22,045 bases of DNA, taken from Trichoplax sp. H2. Taxonomy: Eukaryota > Placozoa > Uniplacotomia > Trichoplacea. The stretch's first letter is position 1. Each line of letters begins with the position of its first letter. The stretch spans positions 1 through 22,045 of the forward strand of contig NOWV01000419.1 in the NCBI GenBank assembly GCA_003344405.1, given 5' to 3'. The notes below the pieces were generated by a model. It had not been told where the DNA came from and did no database searches. It saw only the letters and a program-made list of their open reading frames with translations. The position numbers and the translations under genes were made by a program. Below, in pieces: positions 1 through 8,803 of this stretch.

Positions 1-1
1 T

Positions 2-2153
2 GTTGAAATGGAAGAATTATATCAGAATAACTTTGATGAAATCCGCTATCAATTAATATCAAATTTATACGGTATTATATTGTAGTGTAGTATTTTGAAA
101 TCCTTTATTGAAATAAATAGCCTTACATATTTTCGCGTACTGAAATTAACAAATACTTTCATATTTTTAGCAAGATTAACAGAACAACTAAAGCAGAATG
201 ATGATATCTTGCAAGTGATACAGGCATTGTAAGATCTCAATACCTAGACTATAAACGAAAAATTATGTAGTACCACTAGTAATATTTTATTAGGTCTCGC
301 GACAACCCCCATTAAAATAACCTTATCAATATTTATGCATTATCCCTTGTAAATTAGAATAATTTTCTGCAGTTGTAAAGTTAGCATGATTTGATAAGCG
401 TAGTAAAATTAAAGTGAAATTTTTGTGCATTTCCTTTTGCAAACAAACCACTTAATTTTAGCTTAACTGGTCTTTAAAAAACTTGATCGATTCTGTATAG
501 CTATTTTCCATTTTCTAGTATTCCGATTATTAAATAAATATATATACATATGTAGACATTGCTTCGCCTACTCTATTCTATTTCTAATTAATAATGTCAT
601 AATGTTAATAATATCTATCACTCTACCTGTTTGGATAATATTTTTCTCCTTTTGGCTAAATCAAATTCTACTCTAAAAACTTACAGAGACTTCCGAGAAG
701 GTCTGGATTATGGTATTATAAACTGCCATGATTATCTAGCTCTTTTTGAGGAGGACTTGAGCTTGTATTCCACAATAAAGAAAAATTTATTACCAGCTGA
801 AATTTCAGGCCTGGTTAGGATTTAATTGTACCTCAATTTTATTCGTAATGTTGCACTAAAAATTTAATAACTGCAAGAATATTCGAGCGTAGTTACTAGT
901 TAACAAATTACTGTTGACACCACAGAAAATAAATAACACACCGCGAGCATATCGTAATTCTAAAGTTAACGACTTTCTTAGCCAACTACGATATAATTAA
1001 TAGCTACCGGTAAACCTTAAGGTTGGTTAATCAAGCACTAGTTCTTGCTGTGCTTATAATTACTTATGAAGATATCTGTTGTTTCTCAAGATAATTTATC
1101 AAAGGTGTATTAAAGTTAAATAGATAATTATTACACTAATCAAGGAAATTCTCTCGAATTGACAATTAAAGTTAATTTTGACAAAATAATTGGTGTTAGG
1201 TTAGAACTCAGATTTCGATTAGATAATAATTTAGAGGTTAAGGATGGGCTATGTGCACTATGAGTTTATTATCAACTAAAATTGACATTTGTTCCTCTTA
1301 CATACTAGAAAGTACTCTAATTGTAATCAATTTTTTAGGCGGCATCTGCAGCTGGATTTATGGCAAAAAGAATAGCCACTGGTTTGATTTCAGCGGTAAG
1401 CATATTAGTTCCTATTTACTGACATTACTATTGCAGCCAAACATAAATTATCAATTAATTTAATTTAAATCTATATCAATTAGAGTTTATCCACTATCGG
1501 AGCTGTTGGTACTGGTGTCTATCTTGGTGCCAAACATATCGATCCCAAAGAACGAGGAAAAAATTTTAAGCAACAAGTATTATTCATTCCATACAATATA
1601 CGTTGTACACATTTCTACTAAACTCATGCTGAGTGCCTAACTACATCCTGTTTATTTATTAGCTGGATGAATTTATCTCCAATCACCTAAAGGACAATAT
1701 TACACGCTATGTGGCAGCAATATTCAATCAAATAAGGATGTATGAATATTGTGATAAAGAAATGTGTCAAGTAAAAATCTTGCACCAATAATGATGATAA
1801 ATCTTGCTGTGATTACTTTATACTACTAGATTATATTTTTCTTTCAATGGCACGGTGGAATCGAAGCTAATCCATTTTAGAGATCAATTTGAAAGGAGAT
1901 GGTCTTTTCTTAACGTGGTAGAAAATAAAATTTTACCTTTTAATGCTGAAATTGATGAACTCAGGTACCAGATACTATCGTAACTTTTAAATAAACATCG
2001 CAATCTATGTTTCATAATACTAATTGCTATTATTTAAATTTTGTGAAATCATTACAATTAGGAAGAAATTTTAGAACTAGAGATACGAACTCTCATTCAG
2101 CAGTCTATACATTGTATCAAAAATATCTGGATTCTGAAATAAGTACCTGCTGA
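2..2153 (+). CDS. 3' part of an eight-exon gene; helical protein with one hydrophobic segment, family unknown
   Basis: Exons rebuilt by eye: 2-71, 171-228, 687-813, 1339-1395, 1484-1576, 1663-1739, 1881-1964 and 2075-2153 (TGA at 2151-2153). Every junction has GT-AG borders with matching phase (1, 2, 0, 0, 0, 2, 2). The exons total 645 nt, exactly 215 codons, with no internal stop. The 5' end lies outside the window. The 214 visible residues start with charged helices. Then comes an Ala/Gly/Ser-rich hydrophobic stretch in exons 4-5 (AASAAGFMAKR, then STIGAVGTGVYLG), followed by a charged helical tail (KERGKNFKQQ, FERRWSFLN). The hydrophobic stretch could be one or two membrane-inserting helices, as in apolipoprotein-L-like or dynamin-like proteins, but this is a guess. 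Introns are 86-141 nt apart from two of 458 and 525 nt, and another small exon could hide in 814-1338. The last acceptor is uncertain: the AG at 2061-2062 would give a stop after four codons. Confidence 0.62.
814..1338 (+). other. long intron of the left-hand gene
   Basis: The interval starts with GTTAGG and ends with a T-run followed by TTTTAG. I see no convincing extra exon in it. The open frame at 1251-1463 is only a chance extension of exon 4 into the intron. The 458-nt intron at 229-686 is likewise empty, starting GTAAGA and ending ACTTACAG. Confidence 0.4.
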
Positions 2154-2990
2154 AAACTGAAATTTTTATATTATTTACCATTCTGTTCTTACACTTATCA
2201 CATAAAAGCTGGCTGGGATAACTTGGTGTAGATTATATGTGATTCAGCTTTTAGTATTTAAAGTAGCCTTTCTTAGTAGAGTATGGTATTTAAGGTACAT
2301 GCAATAATCATCTTTTTTCATTATGGAATATTATCTCAAAGCACTTTATCTAGATGTCTATAAAATTACTTTGGAGACATATTTATATTTTAGTCAGGGC
2401 TTAAGTTAGCATATACCTAAACGTACAACGTATTTGGCAGTTGTAATTGCTAAAATTGATATTTGAATGGTAATGGTGTAGACTACTATATTACTGATCA
2501 AGATAGGACCTATGATTACTGCATATACTAAAATTTTCTTGTTAATTGGATATTTGTAGACTGTTTTATCTAAATTGACATGTATGTAAGTGTTTACGGA
2601 GCCATGCTCCGAAATATTAATTGCTATTTAATTATAATATCTCATTTAAATTGTTGTTTGCTCCAGTAGCTTATTAGATATCAATGTTTATTAATAAGTA
2701 CTTGTAATTGCCAAGGTATCAGAAAGTTCAATTCTGTTGACGTGTCGGAGCTAACACGCTTAGTCAGTAAACATTAATTAATAACACCTTAAGTGTAAGG
2801 TGCAATTACTTTGCAAAGCCTTTGGGGCTCTAGTTGGCGCATTAATTCATTTAATGTTAATTAGCCTTGACTTATACTGATCTATGTTAACTTCTTCTAA
2901 GTGAACTCCTATACTAGGATATGTATACTGTACAGTGTAAGTCGCTTTGTCAAGAATATTCACAAGTGCACCTTCGGCGTAGGCCGAGAC

Positions 2991-3026
2991 TATAAAAAGC
3001 CGAGCACTAGCTTAGCTGCTCAGTTC
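2991..3026 (+). promoter_or_regulatory. TATA box and initiator-like core promoter
   Basis: TATAAAA at 2991-2997 sits in a locally GC-rich patch, and TCAGTTC lies at 3020-3026. The 29-nt spacing matches an RNA polymerase II core promoter. It lies inside the inserted element, so it probably belongs to it. Confidence 0.5.
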
Positions 3027-3116
3027 TATTTAGTCACTTGCAGGATCACTTGACTATTATTGCTAAGAATATTCTTACGTTTTTCTTTAGTATATTTTAC
3101 GACTAAGATTAACGTA

Positions 3117-3122
3117 AATAAA
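3117..3122 (+). promoter_or_regulatory. AATAAA poly(A) signal in the inserted element
   Basis: AATAAA lies about 95 nt downstream of the initiator-like motif, as expected for the R region of an LTR. Confidence 0.35.
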
Positions 3123-4530
3123 GTGAAGTATTTAAACCTATTACTCATTAGTAGCTTATTTGTGTAGCTGAGAGTTAGTTCAACTATGTATGATAGGTCC
3201 CTAAGTTAGTTGGGAGCACGAGTACTAGTAAAGATAGTGTTTCAGACCCGTTTTCTAGTTACAAAGGAGATTTGCAACGGTGAGCGATACTCTTATCATT
3301 ATTTTATATTTTAGTTGTTGCTTTTTAACATATAAAATTATTGTATAAGCAAGATCTAAGTATCTTGTTTAGCTTATTAGTAGTGCTCGATAAAAGTTAC
3401 CGTAGTGGTATTAACAAAACGATATGAAAAACAGTACATCTTTTAAGGATCTGTAATAATAAGTCCTATGAAAGTACCGTATAAGATTACTTTGGACTCA
3501 ATTTCACTGTACAATCTTTTAGTTATGATAATCTTTAATTAACATGCAATGCAGAAAAAGATCCAACTTCAGTATGCCTGGTTGTATCTAATTACAAATC
3601 ATTTTCGATGAAGGCATTCAGTAAATGACAAGCAGAATTCTACTTTGAGCTCACGTAATTTATAGAGGAAAATACCTTTAATTTTAATGATAAATAAACG
3701 GGTAAAAGGACTGCGATAAAAGCAAGATATGAGTATAAACATTGAAATTAAAAGTATTAATACAAGAGAGCACCAATACTGCCGTGGCAAATCAAACTAT
3801 CAAAAATTACAAACTCGAATCACTCACAATCACCGAAGGAAAGGAGTATTCCGTATCATTTGAAATTCTTAATAACTTCTTGACTTCTCTCCTGCTAAAC
3901 CACTAAATTGCATTCCTTTTTCATACTAATCTGCGTCATTGTATTTGTCTAACTTCGAAGTCATAATTTTATTCTACTGTTTAAGCATTTCTAGTTCTAC
4001 TATTGCAACTAATCACACAAGCTTAGATAGAATTTATCTTATCATTCTCTTCTACATGAAGCTGGAAAACTTATCATGTATTAATTTCTGTTGATACTTT
4101 TAACGTATGCGATACTATATTAACCGAATGGACACATTTCCAAACGGCTAAATTAAAAGAAACAGCTTTGAATACCAACTTAAGTTAACTTTAGCGGAAA
4201 ACCCAATTTATTGTAACTGTTAATAATAATCTTACAAAATTACTTAAAAGAATTAGGGAAGGACAGAGCTACTGCCTTCATCAATCAAACTATCAAGAAA
4301 ATGCGAGGTTACTTATGATTTTCGGTATATCCTGACCTTTACCTTCTTCACTACACGTCATCGCTTTTACACTACTAAACAGCGCTACCTTTCATAAGCT
4401 ATACAGAATAGTTTGTGGTAACAAGCTATTAACTTATCACTCTAAAGTATTCTAAATAAAACTAGCAATTAATTACTGTAGTGATAGCCGATAAACTACT
4501 CTGGATTCCTGAAATTACTACATTAACTAC

Positions 4531-5443
4531 GCCATACGGAATATATCTGTAAAAATATACCAAGACAGGCCCGATAATCTTAAATATGAACGCAGATCAG
4601 AACGTTCGGGTTCTTATTGTGTTCTATCGTGAAGTAAAATAAGTTCTGCTGTATTTATAATCAAATTAGCTATATGCGTATGTTGTTGTGTATCATAACT
4701 AAAGCACTCATGAAATGCCAACTAAATAAAACTTAAATTACAATCGAACATCGTATAATTCTTAACAAAATAATGTTACCGAATATTCTTAAATTCTTGC
4801 CAGAATGAAGTAGTCGGGTTCACAATATACTAAAAGTACTAAGTAATATCTAGTGTAACCAAACAAATAAGTTAATATTTAAGCAACAGTGCTTATTACA
4901 ATACAAAAACTAGAAAGAGAATCCTAAACCCAACTTTCATTACATACTATAAGATAACATTTATTGCATTAGTAAACTAAATTAGCCACAGTTATAAACG
5001 CTACCGTATGTTATAATACCTATCACTAACCGTCGATTTCGTAAAGACAAAAATTACTTGTACATACAATTTTATGAAGAAGAATTCTAGTTATTAACTT
5101 TCATTATAATTAGACAGTGAATTAACGAGTAGCTCGATTTTTAATTAAAGATGAAATAGAACAAGTTGCTAGCATTATCTGTATCTATAACATATAGTTA
5201 GAAGAATCTGTCCATGATTGTCATGGAAATATCGGCCTAGAGACTTAGTGGTAAAAAAGATACATAGGCACTAGCTAATTGCTAGTAGATGTGAAATCTA
5301 CCAGTAAAAGCGTGCATAAGACCTTGCAATTGGAAATTTAAATGCAATCCTAAAATTGGTATGGCCAATACTGTAGCTGCTATAGTCTATCAGCTATCGT
5401 TCTTTTTTTCCACATACAATTTCTACCTATAGGCGAAATGTTG
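4531..5443. other. noncoding stretch downstream of the ATPase/TOPRIM locus
   Basis: No gene recognised. Short open stretches on the minus strand (for example near 4475-4600, hydrophobic) are not convincing. A small perfect hairpin, GTAGAT-GTGA-AATCTAC type, lies near 5286-5302. This sequence is absent from duplication unit 2. Confidence 0.3.
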
Positions 5444-5805
5444 TCAACTAATAAAGTTCCGGTATCTTGCCGTCAATGAAAATAATTGCTTTCTTGTTCC
5501 ATCTTCACGTAGATTATCGTAATCATTTACGAAACGCTCTTGCGTTGAAACTCTTAATGGTTTCGTACCATGAAATAAAATACTATACGCTTATGGTTGG
5601 AATATACCATTAAGAATTGAATGCGCACGAATTAGTGAGTCTTTCAGAAGAATTTTAAAATTTGAACATCAATAAAATTGGATAGTCCATATCTTAATGT
5701 CGCTAACTTTGCATACGAGTTCTTTAACAAATTACAGTAAGTTTTCATCAAAGAGTTATTTCGATTGATTATATTTGCAGTTATCGCTAGTGGAATATTA
5801 GACTT
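5444..5805 (-). pseudogene. decayed coding relic, identity unknown
   Basis: Two stop-bounded minus-strand frames sit end to end just downstream of the TOPRIM-like gene: 5644-5805 (54 codons) and 5444-5590 (48 codons plus stop), in different frames. The second frame also reads upstream of 5591 past a TAA. Both read like protein rather than noise, for example NSYAKLATLRYGLSNFIDVQ in the first and STQERFVNDYDNLREDGTRK in the second. Neither has a convincing start or splice sites. Taken together they suggest one small coding sequence broken by at least one frameshift and one or two stops. I do not recognise the family, and a chance origin cannot be excluded. Confidence 0.3.
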
Positions 5806-5838
5806 TCAATTATTATAAAAATGATTTGCTTCTTTTTC

Positions 5839-5844
5839 TTTATT
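5839..5844 (-). promoter_or_regulatory. AATAAA overlapping the stop codon of the TOPRIM-like gene
   Basis: On the minus strand the sequence reads CTTAATAAAG, so AATAAA shares bases with the TAA stop at 5843-5845. If used, the 3' UTR would be only some 15-30 nt long. Confidence 0.4.
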
Positions 5845-7318
5845 AAGTCGAGAAATCATTCACAATTCTATCATGACCGTTAGTTTCGTCACCTGAACCA
5901 TTACTTTCCTGTCCTTCATCTATCAATTTCTTTCTTTTATTAACGATGTAATGAAGTACATCTGTATGCACCTCTTGGGATTCCCCGGAATTTAATTTTT
6001 CCTCAACTTGATTTAGACAGTCATTTAAAGCCTGGTTTTGCTTTTTAATCTTATCAAGTTTCTTTTGTAACTCTCTCAACTGAGTTTTCTGTCGGTCCAC
6101 TTTCTTCATTAATTGAGTATCACTTCTCTCTGCATCCTCTCTACTCGCTCTTGTGGTACATTGACGTTGCAATTCAATATCCGGTATTTGAAGAGACTTA
6201 AAAATTGGTATCAAATCTTCTGGTATCAAAATTCGGCTACACCTTCTTAGGAAGGCAATCATCTCTGAATTGAGTTTAGGTAGAGATGGATAAATTGCAG
6301 TATAAAAAGTCACTAAATCATGTCCTCTCATTTTTAATATTACTTTAGGATAAGACAAGGTACTAGTAATACCATTCCCGAAAGACACATTTTCTGTTGA
6401 TTTTATCAGCTCATAAACGTCGTGTGAATCCTCTCTCTTCTTGAAAAGATCATTTCTGTTACTCCTTAATTTATCGATAGACTTGACAATTTTTCGGGCA
6501 TAAACGATTAGCTCTTTTAGGACATCATTGCATTTTGTACTCTCACGGATTTTCTTCGCATATTCTACTAGCTTCCCTTTATTACAAACAACTTTACAGG
6601 TTTCCTCGAAATCTTTCATTATCAATTCTTTATTTGATACTCCTGTCTCATTTTCAAGATCTTCATGCAGTAATACCAAGTTTTCAAGACACTCTTTAAA
6701 TTTCTTTTGGATTTTGATGAATTCTTCTATCGCATCAACTAGCTTTTTGGTTATAACGTTGATAATTTCTTGCAATACTTTGGCCAAATCAGCAGTGTCT
6801 CCTTTGCCGAAAAATCCAGATAAACAATCAGGATGTTTTGTTGCAGAAAGATTATGATTTATTTCCTTTTGGATTTCTTCTCCTTTCTTGCGGTCTCTCA
6901 AATAATAATATATATAAATTGGATCATAAAGATAGTTTTCTATACTATATCTCCTTAAGCATTGAATATTATATAATTGGGGATCTTCTTGATTGTCGTT
7001 ATCAACTAGCCCAAATACAAATTCCCTTAAACTCTGATCTTCATCTTCCTCATTGACACAACATTTCACAATATTTTCCACTAAAGCTCGACATGAATTC
7101 TCAATCATCTTACTGCCACTTTTATCTGAAGGGTCTTGCCTTTTTTTCTGCCTGCTAGCAGACATGAACAGCAACGGATAATCATTCGCGATTAAGCGTT
7201 CACTAGTTAATTTGTCTTGAATCATTTGGTAAAATATTCTATCATCAGTAGCTTCAACGAAGACGATTCGAAAAGGTAAATTGACATGGACAAATTCTGC
7301 AGTTAATAATTGTATTGC
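5843..7318 (-). CDS. DUF4435/TOPRIM-like putative nuclease (AriB-like), with coiled-coil C-terminal region
   Basis: The frame is open for 491 codons from just after the TAA at 7319-7321 to TAA at 5843-5845. The first ATG is at 7225, already inside the conserved domain. The N-terminal part reads FRIVFVEATDDRIFYQ (Glu codon 7253-7255), the VEGxxD-type first acidic TOPRIM motif, with Ala in place of Gly. The second motif, FGLVDNDN, is followed by LRRYSIENYLYDP, typical of DUF4435 proteins that pair with AAA ATPases. In bacterial PARIS the DUF4435 partner AriB is a nuclease held by the ATPase AriA. About residues 240-345 from the ATG hold a helical region with YPKVILKMRGHDL. About 360-412 is a Lys/Glu/Gln-rich coiled coil, and the tail is acidic and Gly/Asn-rich. 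The protein is longer than a typical AriB of about 300 aa. It has no start codon of its own before the active-site motif, so it is probably made as a fusion, by splicing, or not at all. Confidence 0.72.
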   Translation of the reverse strand, partial: AIQLLTAEFVHVNLPFRIVFVEATDDRIFYQMIQDKLTSERLIANDYPLLFMSASRQKKRQDPSDKSGSKMIENSCRALVENIVKCCVNEEDEDQSLREFVFGLVDNDNQEDPQLYNIQCLRRYSIENYLYDPIYIYYYLRDRKKGEEIQKEINHNLSATKHPDCLSGFFGKGDTADLAKVLQEIINVITKKLVDAIEEFIKIQKKFKECLENLVLLHEDLENETGVSNKELIMKDFEETCKVVCNKGKLVEYAKKIRESTKCNDVLKELIVYARKIVKSIDKLRSNRNDLFKKREDSHDVYELIKSTENVSFGNGITSTLSYPKVILKMRGHDLVTFYTAIYPSLPKLNSEMIAFLRRCSRILIPEDLIPIFKSLQIPDIELQRQCTTRASREDAERSDTQLMKKVDRQKTQLRELQKKLDKIKKQNQALNDCLNQVEEKLNSGESQEVHTDVLHYIVNKRKKLIDEGQESNGSGDETNGHDRIVNDFST

Positions 7319-7322
7319 TTAC
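7239..7322 (-). other. possible 84-nt intron spanning the stop between ATPase and TOPRIM-like frames
   Basis: On the minus strand the ATPase C-terminus reads AAGCG then GTAAGC, a strong donor, and CTGATGATAG is a possible acceptor. The interval is 84 nt, preserves phase (AAG CG|A ATA TTT) and removes the TAA. Other introns in this window are as short as 86 and 88 nt. Against it, the interval encodes the family-like stretch ending in VFVEATDD, so splicing would delete the first catalytic motif. The closer acceptor (CTGCAG) would give a 26-nt, frame-breaking intron. Confidence 0.3.
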
Positions 7323-8803
7323 CGCTTACTAGCAGCCTTTTCAATTTTGGCCTCTTTGGTTATATTATCTTCTGACAGGATATAGACACTGCCTTCGGGT
7401 GCAAGACTGACTGTTGTAGGGGAATGAGTAGTCATAATAACCTGAATACCAAGCTTGGATATCAATTTAGATTTAATCGTTTCAATGATGTCTTTAACTA
7501 AACTTGGGTGAAGATGGGCATCCGGTTCATCGAGTAAAATGATTCCGCTAACATTGGTTTTTGCCAAATTCTTACTTCCGAATAGCCACAACAACGATAA
7601 CAGTTCTAACCGTTCGGCGGGAGATAGTTGAACTTGAAAAACAGGTATGCTGAAAGGTACTCTTTTTTGGCATATTAATTCCTCATTCTCAATTATATTT
7701 ATATCATACTTAAATCTATTTTTATGTAAATGTCCATTGACATCGTAAAGCGTGTTATCCATTTGCAAAAAATAGCGTATGTAGTCTTTCCATGAACCGT
7801 AGGTCTTGATTAGTTGTCCAATTTCCTCCCTTAAATACTGTGCTAGCTTTTCTTGAAGTTTACTTTCAATTTCTGCTGTATTCGTCAATCCTAATTTCAT
7901 CGTAGCATCGCAGACCTTGTCTATGATTTTTCGATAAAGTTCTTCATGGTTAGAACATTCCATCTGATATCTTTCACCTAGAATATGGCGCTTTGTTATG
8001 TCCTCTAATGTTTTATTAAAATTTTGTTCAAAATCATCGGATACTCGCGTAACTGCCTTTATAGTGGGATTCTTGTTGTCGCCTTTTTGATCATGAATGG
8101 AATTGGGAGCGAAGCTTTTCTCCTCAGAGTTAGAACTGAGGTAACAGATTTGCGAAACGTTTCTTCGGTATGACAAGGTTGGACGAACTGATGATTTATT
8201 GGATCTAATTCTTCGTCTTGATATCATGGAAATGATTCCATTTAAATGATTAAATTCTGTAAGCATTGATTGCGTACTTGCTAGCAGTGATGTATCTAAA
8301 TCGGTGATGTCGAAATTTTTACTTTTTGACCCTTGTAGTATAGCTTCTAGAATTGCTGTTTTACCGCTACCGTTTTTACCGGTAATAACAGCTAACATAG
8401 GAATATTACGCCAACAGAATGATTTACCCAGATTTTTAACTCTATAATTGTCAAACTGTATTTTAACTAAATAGCCTGGCTTTCCACATTCTGTATCTAA
8501 CCCATCTTCGTATTGGATTTCTATTTCTTCTCGATGCTTACGTTCAATCTCTGCCATCAATTCCTCATTCGACATTTTTTCGGCTTCTTGCATGATAACT
8601 TTTACTGCTACTATTAACCATGTACCGAGATTTTTACCACTTTCCTGTGATAGCTTTATTGAAAGGTTATTAACCCTCTCTAGTTCTAAATAAGATATTA
8701 CGGCGCCAAGTTTATTTTTATCTCGGCCCTGTGGATCAAAAAAGAATGTTATAAAATTCTCTGAAGAATCTTTCTTAACTATCCTTTTAATCAACAATAT
8801 AGC
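7319..8803 (-). CDS. AAA family ATPase of OLD/AriA (AAA_15/AAA_21) type
   Basis: The frame is open for 494 codons between TGA (8804-8806) and TAA (7319-7321). The first ATG is at 8593, giving 424 aa; no ATG lies between 8594 and 8803, so an upstream exon or the in-frame extension may supply the start. Counting from 8797, the ATPase core starts near residue 108 (YLVKIQFDNYRV). Walker A is ITGKNGSGKT at about 138-147. The ABC-like signature is QLSPAERLELLSLLWL at about 390-405, Walker B is GIILLDEPDAHLHP at about 418-431, and the switch histidine is in MTTHSPTTV at about 455-463. A long helical insert of about 200 residues separates Walker A from the signature, as in OLD and AriA ATPases. The C-terminus (EAKIEKAASKR) runs straight into the TOPRIM-like frame after one stop. 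Known role of the family: an ATP-dependent sensor/scaffold for a TOPRIM nuclease. The pairing suggests the same here. Confidence 0.8.
   Translation of the reverse strand, partial: AILLIKRIVKKDSSENFITFFFDPQGRDKNKLGAVISYLELERVNNLSIKLSQESGKNLGTWLIVAVKVIMQEAEKMSNEELMAEIERKHREEIEIQYEDGLDTECGKPGYLVKIQFDNYRVKNLGKSFCWRNIPMLAVITGKNGSGKTAILEAILQGSKSKNFDITDLDTSLLASTQSMLTEFNHLNGIISMISRRRIRSNKSSVRPTLSYRRNVSQICYLSSNSEEKSFAPNSIHDQKGDNKNPTIKAVTRVSDDFEQNFNKTLEDITKRHILGERYQMECSNHEELYRKIIDKVCDATMKLGLTNTAEIESKLQEKLAQYLREEIGQLIKTYGSWKDYIRYFLQMDNTLYDVNGHLHKNRFKYDINIIENEELICQKRVPFSIPVFQVQLSPAERLELLSLLWLFGSKNLAKTNVSGIILLDEPDAHLHPSLVKDIIETIKSKLISKLGIQVIMTTHSPTTVSLAPEGSVYILSEDNITKEAKIEKAASKR

Larger units (their letters stand above)
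2590..3285 (+). mobile_element. candidate solo LTR inserted in R1
   Basis: The paralogous R2 runs straight through this point (near 9870), so about 690 bp were inserted here. The segment has an LTR-like promoter: TATAAAA at 2991-2997 and a TCAGTTC initiator-like motif at 3020-3026, 29 nt downstream. AATAAA follows at 3117-3122, a U3-R-U5-like order. The left edge may read GTAAG then TGTTTACGG, and the right edge TTTGCAACG then GTGAG, which could be a diverged 5-bp target duplication. There is no coding capacity. Two hairpins lie inside: 2597-2611 (CGGAGC stem) and 2785-2802 (CACCTTA stem). A non-LTR or MITE-like element is possible; the edges are good to about 10 bp. Confidence 0.5.
2433..4530. 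repeat. R1: noncoding segment of duplication unit 1
   Basis: R1 aligns by eye to R2 (9712-10710) in the same orientation at roughly 80% identity. Shared landmarks include TTTGGCAGTT, TTCTTGTTAATTGGATATT, TATTGTATAAGCA and ATGACAAGCAGAATTC. R1 carries two stretches that R2 lacks: about 2590-3285 (an insertion in R1) and about 3930-4425 (probably a deletion in R2). R2 has about 75 bp near 10250-10325 that R1 lacks. I see no conserved coding frame between the copies. Confidence 0.75.

Noticed and set aside
3599-3790. 63-aa hydrophobic minus-strand frame in R1
   Set aside because: The equivalent part of R2 does not preserve it, so it is not a conserved gene.
4475-4600. Hydrophobic minus-strand stretch reading FKIIGPVLVYFYRYIP
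   Set aside because: About 43 codons with no start or splice sites, and a TAG interrupts it in R2.
6528-7056. Plus-strand frames opposite the TOPRIM-like gene
   Set aside because: Antisense shadows of a well-supported coding region.
7296-7322. 26-nt GTAAGC...CTGCAG as an intron between the ATPase and TOPRIM-like frames
   Set aside because: Too short for normal splicing, and its removal shifts the frame into an early stop.
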